A stretch of DNA of 64,000 nt, from positions 3,534,001 to 3,598,000 of the forward strand of contig NZ_CP038492.1 in NCBI RefSeq assembly GCF_004751985.1, in the 5' to 3' direction. Position numbers and translations under genes: made by a program. Under the pieces are notes generated by a model. The model made no database searches. It saw only the letters and a list, made by a program, of their open reading frames with translations, and was not told the DNA's origin. Below, piece by piece: positions 8,434 through 16,901 of the stretch; within the stretch, counting starts at the first letter, position 1, and every line of letters starts with the position of its first letter. The DNA is from Rhodophyticola sp. CCM32 (GTDB taxonomy: Bacteria > Pseudomonadota > Alphaproteobacteria > Rhodobacterales > Rhodobacteraceae).

Positions 8434-10329
8434 TTAAACCGTAAGCGCAAAACGGATAAATCCGCTGTCGCTCTGGCCCAGATAATCCAGCCCACAGGCT
8501 GTGATCCGTTCCGGGTAGGCCAGCGCGCCCGGGCCAATTTCAGCCACGGCGCGGATGCCGCCAGCGGGGTGAAAGCGCCAGGTTGCCCCGGGCTGCGGGT
8601 TCAGTGTTTTGCAATATGTGAAATACCGGATCAGCACGTCACGGACCGGCATCTTCGGGGTCAGAACCGGGGTGGCGGCCCCGGCTGCGGTAAACCGCCC
8701 GCCGCCTGCGGCCCGGTGGCTGTTGGTGACAATCAGGAACTCCTGATCCGGGGTGACCGGCTGGCCTGCATGGCACAGATCGTGGATGCGGCCGGGCGTA
8801 TCGAAACAGCGTTCGCCATCGGCGCTGTAGCGCGCGGGTGCGGTCACGTCGATCGCATAGGTCAGCCCGTCCAGTACATCAAAATTATAGGCGGCAAACC
8901 GATGATCTATCAGCGCCTGATCATTGCGTCCGGGGTGTATCTGGTGAAAGGCGCAGGCGGCGCGTTCCAGCCAGTCGGTGACCTGCGCCCCATTGGCCCG
9001 CAGGATCGCAAGGCTGTTGGGAAAGATATACAGATCGGCGGCGTTCTTGATGGCCAGCGGCCCTTTGGGAATGTCTGTGTAGTTCTGTGGCCCGGCGGGA
9101 CCGCCCGATTTGAACGGCGCGGCCGCAGCCAGAAGCGGCAGATGTTGCAGTGCATGTCCATCCAGCGCCTCCCGGGCAAAGGCGCGTTGGGCATCGGCCA
9201 CAACCTGAACTGCGGCGGAATTGGTGATCAGGGCAAAATAGCTTTCCAGCGGCACCCGGGTTTCGCCGATCCGGCAGCGGATATGGTTCAGCGTCGCCTT
9301 ATGATCCTGCGCGGTTGCCTTGATCACGCTTGAATAGCCGGCTGTCGCAATGCGGGCGGCCGCGGCATCCTCCGGCAGCTCCGGTCCGACCGGATGTACG
9401 GAACTTTGGCTTGCGCTGACCCGCCATTTGCCCTGAGTGATCTCTGACAGGGTCAGGTCGATCACCCCCAGATGGGAGCCGCCGTAACCCGGCTGTACAA
9501 CCGGGGTGCCATGAACCGTGCCGGTGGCGATATCCATCCAGGCCGGGCATGTCTTTTGCGGTGCAGGGAAAAGCCGGTGTGTGTGCCCCGCGACCAGCGC
9601 ATCAACCCCTGTCAGGGCTGCCAGGGGTACACCCGCATTCTCCATGCCTTCATAAGCCTGGGCTGCACCAAGGCCTGAATGGCTCAGCACCACCACCAGA
9701 TCGGCCCCGGCTTTGCGCATCGCGGGGATGTCCCGGCGGGCGGCGGTCAGCATATCCTCGGCTTCCAGCCTGCCATCCAGAATGTAGCGATCCCATTGCA
9801 GGGTTTGCGGCGGGGCCAGCCCGATCAGCCCGATGCGCATCTGTCTTGGCCGCCCGGCGCTGTCACGCATGGTACGATCAAGGATCACCCAGGGCGGAAC
9901 CAGCGGCGCGCCGCCCGCCCATCGTATATTGGCCAGAACCGCCGGAAACGCGGCACCCGCCAATGTGGATTGCAGGAATTCCAGCCCATAGTTGAAATCG
10001 TGGTTTCCCAGCGTCATCGCATCATAGCCAAGGGTGTCCATGGCGGCGATCATCGGATGCAGGCGCCCTTTCTCGGCCGGGGTGTGCGCTGCGAAATCAC
10101 CAAGCGGCGTGCCTTGCAGCGTGTCGCCGTTATCAACCAGCAGGCAATTATCGGCCTGATCGCGCAATTGTGCAATCAACCCGCCTGCGCGGGCCAACCC
10201 GCCGCCATCATGGGGACGGTCGGTATAATAATTGTAAGGGTATAGGTTCGCATGCAGATCCGAGGTTGCCAAAACGCGAAGGTGAAGGCTGCCAAGCACT
10301 GTATGCTCAGAACTGGCAACGGCAGGCAT
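8434..10329 (-). CDS. 2',3'-cyclic-nucleotide phosphodiesterase/3'-nucleotidase-like metallophosphoesterase
   Basis: CpdB/5'-nucleotidase family enzyme, which hydrolyses 2',3'-cyclic nucleotides and 3'-nucleotides. The 631 residues show the metal-site motifs in order: TSDLHANLYPYNYY, then VDNGDTLQG, LGNHDFNYGL and GHTHRLFP, followed by the long C-terminal nucleotide-specificity domain. Family members are normally periplasmic. This one starts MPAVASSEHTVLGSLHLRVLATSD with no signal peptide, and no usable upstream start is open in frame, so as written it would stay in the cytoplasm. It is divergent from nudC. Family is sure; substrate and location are inferred. Confidence 0.88.
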   Translation of the reverse strand: MPAVASSEHTVLGSLHLRVLATSDLHANLYPYNYYTDRPHDGGGLARAGGLIAQLRDQADNCLLVDNGDTLQGTPLGDFAAHTPAEKGRLHPMIAAMDTLGYDAMTLGNHDFNYGLEFLQSTLAGAAFPAVLANIRWAGGAPLVPPWVILDRTMRDSAGRPRQMRIGLIGLAPPQTLQWDRYILDGRLEAEDMLTAARRDIPAMRKAGADLVVVLSHSGLGAAQAYEGMENAGVPLAALTGVDALVAGHTHRLFPAPQKTCPAWMDIATGTVHGTPVVQPGYGGSHLGVIDLTLSEITQGKWRVSASQSSVHPVGPELPEDAAAARIATAGYSSVIKATAQDHKATLNHIRCRIGETRVPLESYFALITNSAAVQVVADAQRAFAREALDGHALQHLPLLAAAAPFKSGGPAGPQNYTDIPKGPLAIKNAADLYIFPNSLAILRANGAQVTDWLERAACAFHQIHPGRNDQALIDHRFAAYNFDVLDGLTYAIDVTAPARYSADGERCFDTPGRIHDLCHAGQPVTPDQEFLIVTNSHRAAGGGRFTAAGAATPVLTPKMPVRDVLIRYFTYCKTLNPQPGATWRFHPAGGIRAVAEIGPGALAYPERITACGLDYLGQSDSGFIRFALTV

Positions 10330-10537
10330 CTGTTGGCCCTTTCAGGGACTCTGCGAAGTAAACATCATTTCGTGATGTTCATCTTTTGTAAGGGCTGTTG
10401 GCTGCGGATGCCAGAGGTCTGGTGGTTAAATCTGATTGTTTGCACCCGTTGGGCGGGTCTGCAACAGTCACGCCATATTGATGGACTGACCATGCTGACA
10501 GATAGGTATGGGCCGGGCAGTATAAGGCGGGCAGAGA

Positions 10538-11509
10538 GTGAAACTGGCGGAAACCGTGACCTTTGGCGGCTCCGGGCTGGACCGGGCCGCGCATCTGCGT
10601 GGGGATGAGGCGGCCCTGACGACCGCGTTGCGCGGCGGCGCGGATGTGGTTTTGCCCCTGTGGCGGGGCAAACCGCTGATGAGTGGTGCGGCGGGTACAG
10701 GAACACTGACCTGGCTCAGGGGCGATCACCCGGTTTTGGCCGAGGCGGCTGATTTGCGGGTGTTTCTGGGTCTGGATGACGGGCAGATGCGCTTTGCCGC
10801 CGATATCTCGGCCTGGGTGCCGACCGAGGTGGATGAGGCGCAGATCGGCGGGTTTCTGGATGCGAGTTTGCAGGTCCATCCCGCAGCCCCTGAAGGCGCG
10901 GTGTTTCAGGAATTGCGCGCATCCATGACCTGGTTGAGCGCGCGGGAGGCCGAACTGGCCGCGACTGCCAAGGCGCTGCTGGACTGGCACCGGACCCATC
11001 GGTTCTGTTCGCGCTGCGGGGCCGAAAGTGTCGTGGCCGAAGGCGGCTGGCAACGCGCCTGCGCGGCCTGTGGCGCGCGGCATTTTCCGCGCACCGACCC
11101 GGTGGTGATCATGCTGGTCACCCATGGCAATGACGTGCTGGTGGGCCGATCCCCCGGCTGGCCCGAGGCGATGTATTCGCTGCTGGCGGGCTTTGTGGAA
11201 CCCGGTGAAACGCTGGAGGCCGCCGTGCGCCGGGAAGTGTTCGAGGAAACCCGCGTGCAGGTCGGGGCGGTCAGCTATCTGGCCAGCCAGCCCTGGCCTT
11301 ACCCGGCATCCCTGATGTTTGGCTGTCAGGCCGCCGCGACCAGCCGCGAGATCACAGTGGACCCGGTGGAGATTGAAGACGCCCTGTGGCTGAGCCGTGA
11401 AGAGATGACGGATGTTTTCGCCGGGCGCCATGATCGGATGCGCCCCCCAAGGAAAGGTGCAATTGCGCATTTTTTACTTGAAAACTGGCTTGCGGATCGG
11501 CTGGATTGA
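10538..11509 (+). CDS. nudC: NAD(+)/NADH diphosphatase (Nudix)
   Basis: NudC-family Nudix hydrolase that cleaves NAD(H) to NMN(H) and AMP and can remove NAD caps from RNA. The 323 residues contain the four-cysteine zinc module (CSRCGAE and CAACGAR), the Nudix box GFVEPGETLEAAVRREVFEE, and the NudC-specific SQPWPYPASLM just after it. In the Nudix box the usual Gly of EExG is Arg (EETRV), while the metal-binding glutamates are intact. The start is the GTG at 10538, preceded by GGCGGGCAGA. The gene is divergent from the CpdB-like gene across 208 bases that include a small AACATCA/TGATGTT hairpin at 10361-10379. Confidence 0.93.
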   Translation: MKLAETVTFGGSGLDRAAHLRGDEAALTTALRGGADVVLPLWRGKPLMSGAAGTGTLTWLRGDHPVLAEAADLRVFLGLDDGQMRFAADISAWVPTEVDEAQIGGFLDASLQVHPAAPEGAVFQELRASMTWLSAREAELAATAKALLDWHRTHRFCSRCGAESVVAEGGWQRACAACGARHFPRTDPVVIMLVTHGNDVLVGRSPGWPEAMYSLLAGFVEPGETLEAAVRREVFEETRVQVGAVSYLASQPWPYPASLMFGCQAAATSREITVDPVEIEDALWLSREEMTDVFAGRHDRMRPPRKGAIAHFLLENWLADRLD

Positions 11510-11558
11510 GCCGAGATTGCGCGCGGATCAGGTTTGGGCATCAGGCCAGACTTGGGTA

Positions 11559-11667
11559 TTAAAGCGTTTCGACCTTAGCCAGAGACATTGACACATCGCC
11601 AATCGCGTTCAAATCTTTGATTTGAGGCAGAGTATGGCGATTCATGTTTAAGCCGAAACGCTATAGG
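11559..11667. repeat. Dispersed palindromic element, family A
   Basis: A 109-base element with inverted ends: TTAAAGCGTTTCG at the left and CGAAACGCTATAGG at the right. Inside are a perfect hairpin TCAAATC-TTT-GATTTGA and an outer ATCGCCA/TGGCGAT pair. It fills the space between nudC and the SRPBCC gene, ending 12 bases before that gene's ATG. Similar ends occur at 46324, 47297, 57306 and 59954. Confidence 0.8.
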
Positions 11668-11678
11668 ATGGTGAGGCG

Positions 11679-12152
11679 ATGAAGTTCAAAACAGCCGAGG
11701 ATATGGATGCGCCCATCGGTTTTGTCTATGAACATATGACGGATTTCGCCCATTTTGAGGCGGATATCCGGGGCCGGGGGGGTGAGCTTCGTCGGGTGGA
11801 TGGCTGGACCGAGGCGGCCCGGGGTGTGCGCTGGCGCGGTGTTGCTGCGGTGCGTGGCAAGACGCGCAAGATCGAGGCTGAACTGGTTGAACTGACCCGG
11901 GACGATATGGCGGTGATCGAGATTGCCGTGGGCGGCATGGATGCCCGTTACCAACTGGCCTTTATCGCCTTGTCTTCAAATGTGACGCGGGTGGCGACGG
12001 AATTGAACCTCAAACCCAACACGCTGACCGCGCGGTTGATCATCCAGACGATGAAACTGGTCCGGGGGCGTGTGCTGCAACGGATGACGGCCACGCTGGC
12101 CCGCCAGGGTAACAGGATCGAAACGGCGTGGCGGCGACGCGCCAAATCCTGA
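11679..12152 (+). CDS. SRPBCC-fold protein
   Basis: A 157-residue soluble protein with the layout of START/Bet v1-type (SRPBCC) domains: N-terminal MKFKTAEDMDAPIGFVYEHM, a run of strands in the middle, and a long amphipathic C-terminal helix (LIIQTMKLVRGRVLQRMTAT). Such domains bind hydrophobic ligands or act as enzymes or chaperones; no ligand can be named. A GATGGTGAGG stretch gives a usable ribosome-binding site before the ATG. The upstream spacer is a family A repeat, so the gene either uses a promoter inside that repeat or depends on nudC transcription. It converges with the CDP-alcohol phosphatidyltransferase gene, with 2 bases between the stops. Confidence 0.75.
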   Translation: MKFKTAEDMDAPIGFVYEHMTDFAHFEADIRGRGGELRRVDGWTEAARGVRWRGVAAVRGKTRKIEAELVELTRDDMAVIEIAVGGMDARYQLAFIALSSNVTRVATELNLKPNTLTARLIIQTMKLVRGRVLQRMTATLARQGNRIETAWRRRAKS

Positions 12153-12154
12153 CC

Positions 12155-12793
12155 TCACCCACGCGATTTCAGCGCCGCGATCAGCCTGATCGCCCTTCGC
12201 AGGGCAGTGGCCAGAGTGCCGAGTGTTACCCCCCATAATGTGATCCACAGCGCATGGCTGCTGCCCAGAAGCACAAGCTCGATCACGGCGGCAAGGCTGC
12301 CAAGGGTCACAGCCGCCATACGATGCGGTTTGGCCATGGGGCCGGAAAAATCCGCAGGCAGGCCCTCGGCCCGGCCAAGTTCCCGCATATAGGCGGTGGC
12401 AATGGCAAAGGCGGAGGCTGCCAGACCAAGGGCCAGATGACCGATGGCAAGCCCGAGGCCAGTCAGGATCAGAAAATCCGCGGCGCGGTCCGGCACCTCG
12501 TTCCAGAACGGCCCGTCCGGGGCGGATTTGCCGCCCTCCACCGCGACCATCCCGTCCAGCAGGTTACATAACAGGCGCATCTGAACCGCGACAGCGGCCA
12601 GGATCAGCAGTGCCATGCTCAACCCGCTTCCCGCCAGAGAGGACAGCCAGAATGCCGCGCCTGCCAAAGCTGCAAAGCCGATGCTGGCCTGCGAGATTTG
12701 GTTCGGCGTGATCCGGGAGCTGGCCAGCCGACTGGCGACGAACCGGGTCAAACGGGCATTGCGGCTGGCGATAGGGCGGCGGCTGGTCGTCAT
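12155..12793 (-). CDS. CDP-alcohol phosphatidyltransferase family protein with atypical active site
   Basis: Integral membrane protein of 212 residues with about six membrane segments, last gene of a four-gene phospholipid operon. The family motif is D-x2-D-G-x2-A-R-x8-G-x3-D-x3-D. Here it reads N77-LL-D80-G81-MV-A84-V85-x8-G94-PFW-N98-EVP-D102. The spacing is exact, but the first and third aspartates are Asn and the Arg is Val. The protein is not truncated. Either it belongs to a subfamily with its own chemistry or it is catalytically altered. The start overlaps the upstream stop by 4 bases. Confidence 0.82.
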   Translation of the reverse strand: MTTSRRPIASRNARLTRFVASRLASSRITPNQISQASIGFAALAGAAFWLSSLAGSGLSMALLILAAVAVQMRLLCNLLDGMVAVEGGKSAPDGPFWNEVPDRAADFLILTGLGLAIGHLALGLAASAFAIATAYMRELGRAEGLPADFSGPMAKPHRMAAVTLGSLAAVIELVLLGSSHALWITLWGVTLGTLATALRRAIRLIAALKSRG

Positions 12794-13158
12794 TGGTGGG
12801 ACCTCAGGCGAAATGTGTAAAGCGCGGCATAAAGCGTGGCGATGGTGGAAGGGAACGCAAGCGTTGCCCAGACCTCGGGCGTGCCCGCCAATCTGTGGAT
12901 GGTAAACAGCAGCGTCACCGAGATGATGCAGGTGGTCAGCGGGGGCAGAACCAGGCCGGGCAGGCCGGTTGTGCGGGCCGAGATCGCTTCAATCATATGT
13001 TTCAGGCCAAGGGTGACAATGGCACTCACCATACCCTGAACAAGGCCTGCGATCAGCGGGGCAGGCATCGGATGGGCCATATTCGCAAAGACGGCCCACC
13101 CGCCCTGAAGCGCGAAACCGCCTGCCATATGGGCCAGGGTGCTGCGCCAGAGACCCAT
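12790..13158 (-). CDS. Small membrane protein in phospholipid operon
   Basis: A 122-residue protein with about four hydrophobic segments (near residues 13-30, 32-52, 63-85 and 92-115) and little else. I recognise no family. The start at 13158 is chosen because ATG shares its A with the cdsA stop (TGATG), a coupled arrangement. Its own stop overlaps the next start by 4 bases. Longer in-frame readings upstream would overlap cdsA extensively. Position between cdsA and a CDP-alcohol phosphatidyltransferase suggests a role in lipid synthesis or transport, by context only. Confidence 0.7.
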   Translation of the reverse strand: MGLWRSTLAHMAGGFALQGGWAVFANMAHPMPAPLIAGLVQGMVSAIVTLGLKHMIEAISARTTGLPGLVLPPLTTCIISVTLLFTIHRLAGTPEVWATLAFPSTIATLYAALYTFRLRSHQ

Positions 13159-14108
13159 CAGACCGATGACCAGAAATACCGCACCAGATGGAAGAAGATC
13201 GGGGCCGAGAAAACCACGGAATCCAGCCGGTCGATAAACCCGCCATGGCCCGCGATCAGATGCCCCCAGTCTTTCACCCCCCGGTCGCGTTTGATTGCCG
13301 ACATGACCAGCCCGCCAAAGAACCCCGCCAATGTGATCGCCAGCGACAGACCTGCCGCCTGCACCGGCGTGAAGGGTGTGATCCACCAAAGTGCTGCCCC
13401 GATCAGCGTGGCCGTGGCAACGCCGCCGATCAGCCCCTCCCATGTCTTGGAAGGGGAAAGCGCGGGCGCAACGGCATGTTTCCCGATCAGCTTGCCCCAG
13501 GTGTATTGCAGCACATCGGAAAGCTGCACCACCACGATCAGGAAAGCGATCAGCAGAACATTCCGGCCTTCATAGCCTTCAATCCGCAGGCTGAGCAGGG
13601 CCGGCACATGCGAGGCGCAATAGACGCAGATCATCAGCGCCCATTGGGTTTCCGAGATGCGGATGAAGACGTTTTTCGTATCGCCCTGCAGCACCGTGAC
13701 CACGGGCAGCAACAAGAAGACATAGACCGGAATGAAGATCGAATAGAGCCCATACCAGTCGATCCAGACCAGATAGTACTGCACCGGCAGGATGATGAAA
13801 AACGCCACCGCGATCGGCCAGTGATCGGCGACCCGTTTGGTGGTCAGCGTCATGAACTCGCGCAGTGCCGCGAAAGAACAGAAGGCAAACAGGATCACAA
13901 CGCCGGCCCGGCCCGCAAGAAAGGCCACCGCCAGCAGCGCGGCCATGCCCCACCAGGCGGTGATACGGGCGTTCAGGTTTTCAATGGTCGGGTTCGACCC
14001 GTCCGGCGCGATACGCCGTTTCAGGATTGTCCCGATCAGCGAGGCAAGCACCAGAATGCCGCCGATACCACACAGAAGCAGCAGGAAATCACCTCTGGGA
14101 CCGGTCAT
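13158..14108 (-). CDS. cdsA: Phosphatidate cytidylyltransferase
   Basis: Makes CDP-diacylglycerol from phosphatidate and CTP in the inner membrane. The 316 residues carry many membrane segments and, near the C-terminus, the family signature SAIKRDRGVKDWGHLIAGHG followed by GFIDRLDS, with the catalytic Asp and Lys. The ATG at 14108 overlaps the upstream acyltransferase stop by 4 bases, and the stop shares one base with the next start. It is part of a tight operon with the acyltransferase, a small membrane protein and a CDP-alcohol phosphatidyltransferase. In many alphaproteobacteria a cdsA lies beside pyrH/frr/uppS/dxr, so this may be a second, cluster-specific copy; the rest of the genome would tell. 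Confidence 0.93.
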   Translation of the reverse strand: MTGPRGDFLLLLCGIGGILVLASLIGTILKRRIAPDGSNPTIENLNARITAWWGMAALLAVAFLAGRAGVVILFAFCSFAALREFMTLTTKRVADHWPIAVAFFIILPVQYYLVWIDWYGLYSIFIPVYVFLLLPVVTVLQGDTKNVFIRISETQWALMICVYCASHVPALLSLRIEGYEGRNVLLIAFLIVVVQLSDVLQYTWGKLIGKHAVAPALSPSKTWEGLIGGVATATLIGAALWWITPFTPVQAAGLSLAITLAGFFGGLVMSAIKRDRGVKDWGHLIAGHGGFIDRLDSVVFSAPIFFHLVRYFWSSV

Positions 14109-14770
14109 ATCTCCGCCTCCTCCGTTTTCGGGGCCAGGGCCAGAACGGCGGCTTGTGCGCGGGTCAGAAACGCCTCGCGGGTTTCGCCTTCTTCCACATG
14201 GATCGGCGCCCCGAAGGTGACGGTGCAAAGCAGCGGGATCGGGATGATCTTGCCCTTGGGCATCACGCTGTTGAGGTTTTCGATCCAGACCGGCACCAGA
14301 TCGACCTGCGGCCGGGCGCTGGCAATGTTGTAAATGCCGGATTTGAAGGGCAACAATGATGTCTCTGTGGTGTTGCGCCCACCCTCGGGAAAGATGATGA
14401 GCGAGGCGCCGTCATCCACCGCCTCCAATATCAGGTCCATCGGGCTGTGGTCGCGTTGCTCAACGCGCCGGTCGATCAACACGGCGTTCAGAACATCCTG
14501 CCCGATGAAACGCCTGATCGGCGAGGTCAGCCAGTAATCGGCGGCGGCCACGGGCCGGGTGCGGGCGCGCATCGCCGTGGGCAGCACCGTCCAGATCAGG
14601 ATCGTATCGCCATTCGAGGCATGATTGGCGAAATAGACCCGTTGCCGGGGCACGGGGTCTGCCCCGTCCCAGATGGCGCGGACGGCGGTGATGAACCGGG
14701 CAAAGAGGATGATGGCGCCGCCGGTCAGGCGCGCGAGGAAAGGTTTCATAAATCCGTCTATCCGCATCAA
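14105..14770 (-). CDS. 1-acyl-glycerol-3-phosphate acyltransferase family protein
   Basis: PlsC-type acyltransferase that would convert lysophosphatidate to phosphatidate, the substrate of the adjacent cytidylyltransferase. The 221 residues include the catalytic NHASNGD (H50, D55; the family NHx4D) and the acceptor-binding FPEGGRN near 127. The ATG at 14770 is followed by an in-frame second ATG (MM); a later start at Met8 is possible. First gene of the four-gene minus-strand operon. Promoter sequence must lie in the 130 bases shared with the divergent Excalibur gene, where a CtrA-like box is found. Confidence 0.9.
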   Translation of the reverse strand: MMRIDGFMKPFLARLTGGAIILFARFITAVRAIWDGADPVPRQRVYFANHASNGDTILIWTVLPTAMRARTRPVAAADYWLTSPIRRFIGQDVLNAVLIDRRVEQRDHSPMDLILEAVDDGASLIIFPEGGRNTTETSLLPFKSGIYNIASARPQVDLVPVWIENLNSVMPKGKIIPIPLLCTVTFGAPIHVEEGETREAFLTRAQAAVLALAPKTEEAEI

Positions 14771-14871
14771 TTGACACAGCTTACCGCATTTGCCGGCATC
14801 GGGAAGGTCAGGTTTGCCTTACCTGTCTGCTCAGGCCTGATCAGGCATCCCGACAGAGCCAGCCTTGCACG

Positions 14872-14887
14872 TTAACCTTTCGTTAAC
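14872..14887. promoter_or_regulatory. CtrA-like box, TTAA-N7-TTAAC
   Basis: The sequence GTTAACCTTTCGTTAAC contains TTAA (14872-14875), seven bases, then TTAAC (14883-14887), an exact match to the full CtrA half-site pair known from Caulobacter and relatives. It is 13 bases before the chosen ATG at 14901 and about 100 bases before the divergent phospholipid operon. Confidence 0.6.
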
Positions 14888-14900
14888 TATCTATTTTCCT

Positions 14901-15158
14901 ATGCAACGGATTATGGTCCTGATCTTGGGTTTGGGAGCGCTTGTCGGGTCTGTCCTGATTGGGCCTGACCCCGCTGGCGCGCAATCCTGCCATCCCAGTT
15001 ATCAGGGTGCGTGCCTGCCGGTGAACGGCCCCGATGTGGATTGTGCAGGCGGTAGTGGAAATGGTCCGATCTATGTCAGGGGGCCGATCCGTGTCGTGGG
15101 TTCCGATCCCTACCGGTTGGACCGGGATGGGGATGGCATCGCCTGCGAGCGACGCTAA
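14901..15158 (+). CDS. Secreted Excalibur-type calcium-binding protein
   Basis: An 85-residue precursor with a signal peptide ([20 protein letters not shown], cut probably after AGA). The mature protein has four cysteines and ends in [12 protein letters not shown], the hallmark of the Excalibur domain (DxDxDGxxCE), a short calcium-binding module often found on secreted proteins. The mature part is little more than this domain. I chose the ATG at 14901; a second ATG at 14913 is possible. A CtrA-like box lies just upstream. The 3' end overlaps the ispH 3' end by 4 bases, convergent. Confidence 0.8.
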   Translation: MQRIMVLILGLGALVGSVLIGPDPAGAQSCHPSYQGACLPVNGPDVDCAGGSGNGPIYVRGPIRVVGSDPYRLDRDGDGIACERR

Positions 15159-16105
15159 GCTGGCACCCGTAACACCCGGGGCACTTTGAATTCCACGTTT
15201 TCCTGCGCCGTTTCCACCTGCTCAACCGTCACCTCGTAATGGGCGCGGAAGGCGTCGATGACCTCATTGACCAGCAGTTCGGGGGCCGAGGCGCCAGCGG
15301 TGATGCCGATACTGCCGATGCCTTCCAGCGCCCGCCAGTCGATATCTGCGGCCCGCTGAACCAGTTGCGCATATTGGCATCCGGCGCGGGCGCCAACCTC
15401 GACCAGACGTCTGGAGTTGGAGGAATTGGGCGCCCCCACCACCAGCATCGCATCCGCCTTGGGGGCCATGGCCTTCACCGCCTCCTGCCGGTTGGTGGTG
15501 GCATAGCAGATATCTTCCTTATGCGGCCCGATGATCGCGGGAAACCGCGCCTGAAGCGCGGCCACGATCTCAGCCGTGTCATCCACGCTGAGTGTGGTCT
15601 GGGTGATGAAGGCGAGTTTGCCCGGGTCACGCGGTTTGATCCCGGCCACATCCGCGACGGTTTCGACCAGAATCACCTCGCCCGGTGGCAATTGACCCAT
15701 CGTGCCTACGGTTTCGGGGTGACCCTCATGGCCGATCATCACCATCTGCAGACCGTTTGCATGATGGCGTTCCGCCTCGATATGCACTTTGGAGACAAGG
15801 GGGCAGGTGGCATCCACATAGACCATCTCGCGCCGCGCGGCCTCCGCCGGTACGGCCTTGGGCACGCCATGGGCCGAAAAGATCACCGGGCGGTCACCGG
15901 GGCAATCCTCCAGGTCCTCGACAAAGACGGCCCCCTTGGCGCGCAGATCATCGACGACGAATTTGTTATGCACGATCTCGTGGCGGACATAGACCGGCGC
16001 GCCCCATTTCTGCAGGGCCATTTCAACGATCTTGATCGCCCGGTCGACACCGGCACAAAACCCGCGCGGGGCGGCGAGATAGAGGGTAAGGGGCGGTTTG
16101 GTCAT
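15155..16105 (-). CDS. ispH: 4-hydroxy-3-methylbut-2-enyl diphosphate reductase
   Basis: Last enzyme of the MEP isoprenoid pathway; a 4Fe-4S protein that makes IPP and DMAPP. The three conserved cysteines are present in RGFCAGV (C17), DATCPLV and EDICYATT. Substrate-binding histidines HEIVHN and GHEGHPE are also visible, as is the E-NSSNS-type loop GAPNSSNS. Length (316) is normal. It is alone on this strand and converges with the Excalibur gene, overlapping by 4 bases. Confidence 0.97.
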   Translation of the reverse strand: MTKPPLTLYLAAPRGFCAGVDRAIKIVEMALQKWGAPVYVRHEIVHNKFVVDDLRAKGAVFVEDLEDCPGDRPVIFSAHGVPKAVPAEAARREMVYVDATCPLVSKVHIEAERHHANGLQMVMIGHEGHPETVGTMGQLPPGEVILVETVADVAGIKPRDPGKLAFITQTTLSVDDTAEIVAALQARFPAIIGPHKEDICYATTNRQEAVKAMAPKADAMLVVGAPNSSNSRRLVEVGARAGCQYAQLVQRAADIDWRALEGIGSIGITAGASAPELLVNEVIDAFRAHYEVTVEQVETAQENVEFKVPRVLRVPA

Positions 16106-16301
16106 TCGGGTCTCCGGGCGCGACGGGGCAAAGGTAGAACCGGGGGGCTGCGGCGTCCAGAGGCGGATCGCGCAGAGTCTCTGCGCACGAGGATGTGAGC
16201 AGGCAGGGATAGACGACCTCCCTGGGGCATGATTGGGTCGCGATCTGACAGAGAAAGCGTTCCGATATCACCCCGAAACGCTGCAATACCGGAGATTTCC
16301 C

Positions 16302-16838
16302 ATGCTGATGCCCCGCAAAAAGACCCCTGACCTGACCGTACCGCTTCTGGGGGGAGGCCAGTTTGATATCAGCGCTGTAAACAGCCCGCGCGGTTCCGTG
16401 GTCTGTTTCTACCGCGGCCTGCATTGCCCGCTTTGCGCAACCTATCTGACAGAGTTCGAGAAGCTGGCGGATGATTTTGCCGAACGCGGGCTGGCCTGTG
16501 TGGCAATCTCGTCTGACGGCGCTGACCGGGCGCAGGGGATGGCCGACAAGATCGGGGCTTCCAAACTGCAATTCGGCTATGATCTGAACCTGACGACGGC
16601 GCGGAACTGGGGGCTTTATATCTCCACATCGCGGGGCAAGACCTCGATCGGGATCGACGAGCCGGCCCTGTTTGCGGAACCGGGATTGTTCCTGATCAAC
16701 GCCGATCAGACGCTGTATTACATGTCGGTGCAGACCATGCCCTTTGTCCGCCCGCATTTCCGGGAACTTCTGCGTGCCGTGGATTTCGCCATCGAAAAGA
16801 ATTATCCGGCGCGCGGTGAATATGACGGCCCCGTCTGA
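16302..16838 (+). CDS. Peroxiredoxin-like (AhpC/TSA) protein
   Basis: Thioredoxin-fold protein of 178 residues. It opens with a short strand region and then FYRGLHCPLCATYLTEFEKL, which resembles the CxxC-containing AhpC/TSA-like proteins more than typical 2-Cys peroxiredoxins. VAISSDG and FLINADQTLYY follow at the expected places. It probably reduces peroxides or disulfides; the substrate is not evident. The ATG at 16302 is preceded by GGAG with a 7-base gap; a longer reading from 16233 would run through a small inverted repeat (16256-16264 with 16274-16282) that resembles the ends of the family A repeats. It stands alone. Confidence 0.82.
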   Translation: MLMPRKKTPDLTVPLLGGGQFDISAVNSPRGSVVCFYRGLHCPLCATYLTEFEKLADDFAERGLACVAISSDGADRAQGMADKIGASKLQFGYDLNLTTARNWGLYISTSRGKTSIGIDEPALFAEPGLFLINADQTLYYMSVQTMPFVRPHFRELLRAVDFAIEKNYPARGEYDGPV

Positions 16839-16901
16839 GGGGGCCGCGCACAGGTTTCGTGTCTGTCGCAGACGCGCCCGTGCGGGGCGCAGCGCCTGAT
16901 C

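Noticed and set aside
12790..13443. 217-residue reading for the small membrane protein
   Set aside because: Its first 95 codons lie inside cdsA in another frame and have no membrane or domain pattern. The start at 13158, coupled to the cdsA stop, is better.
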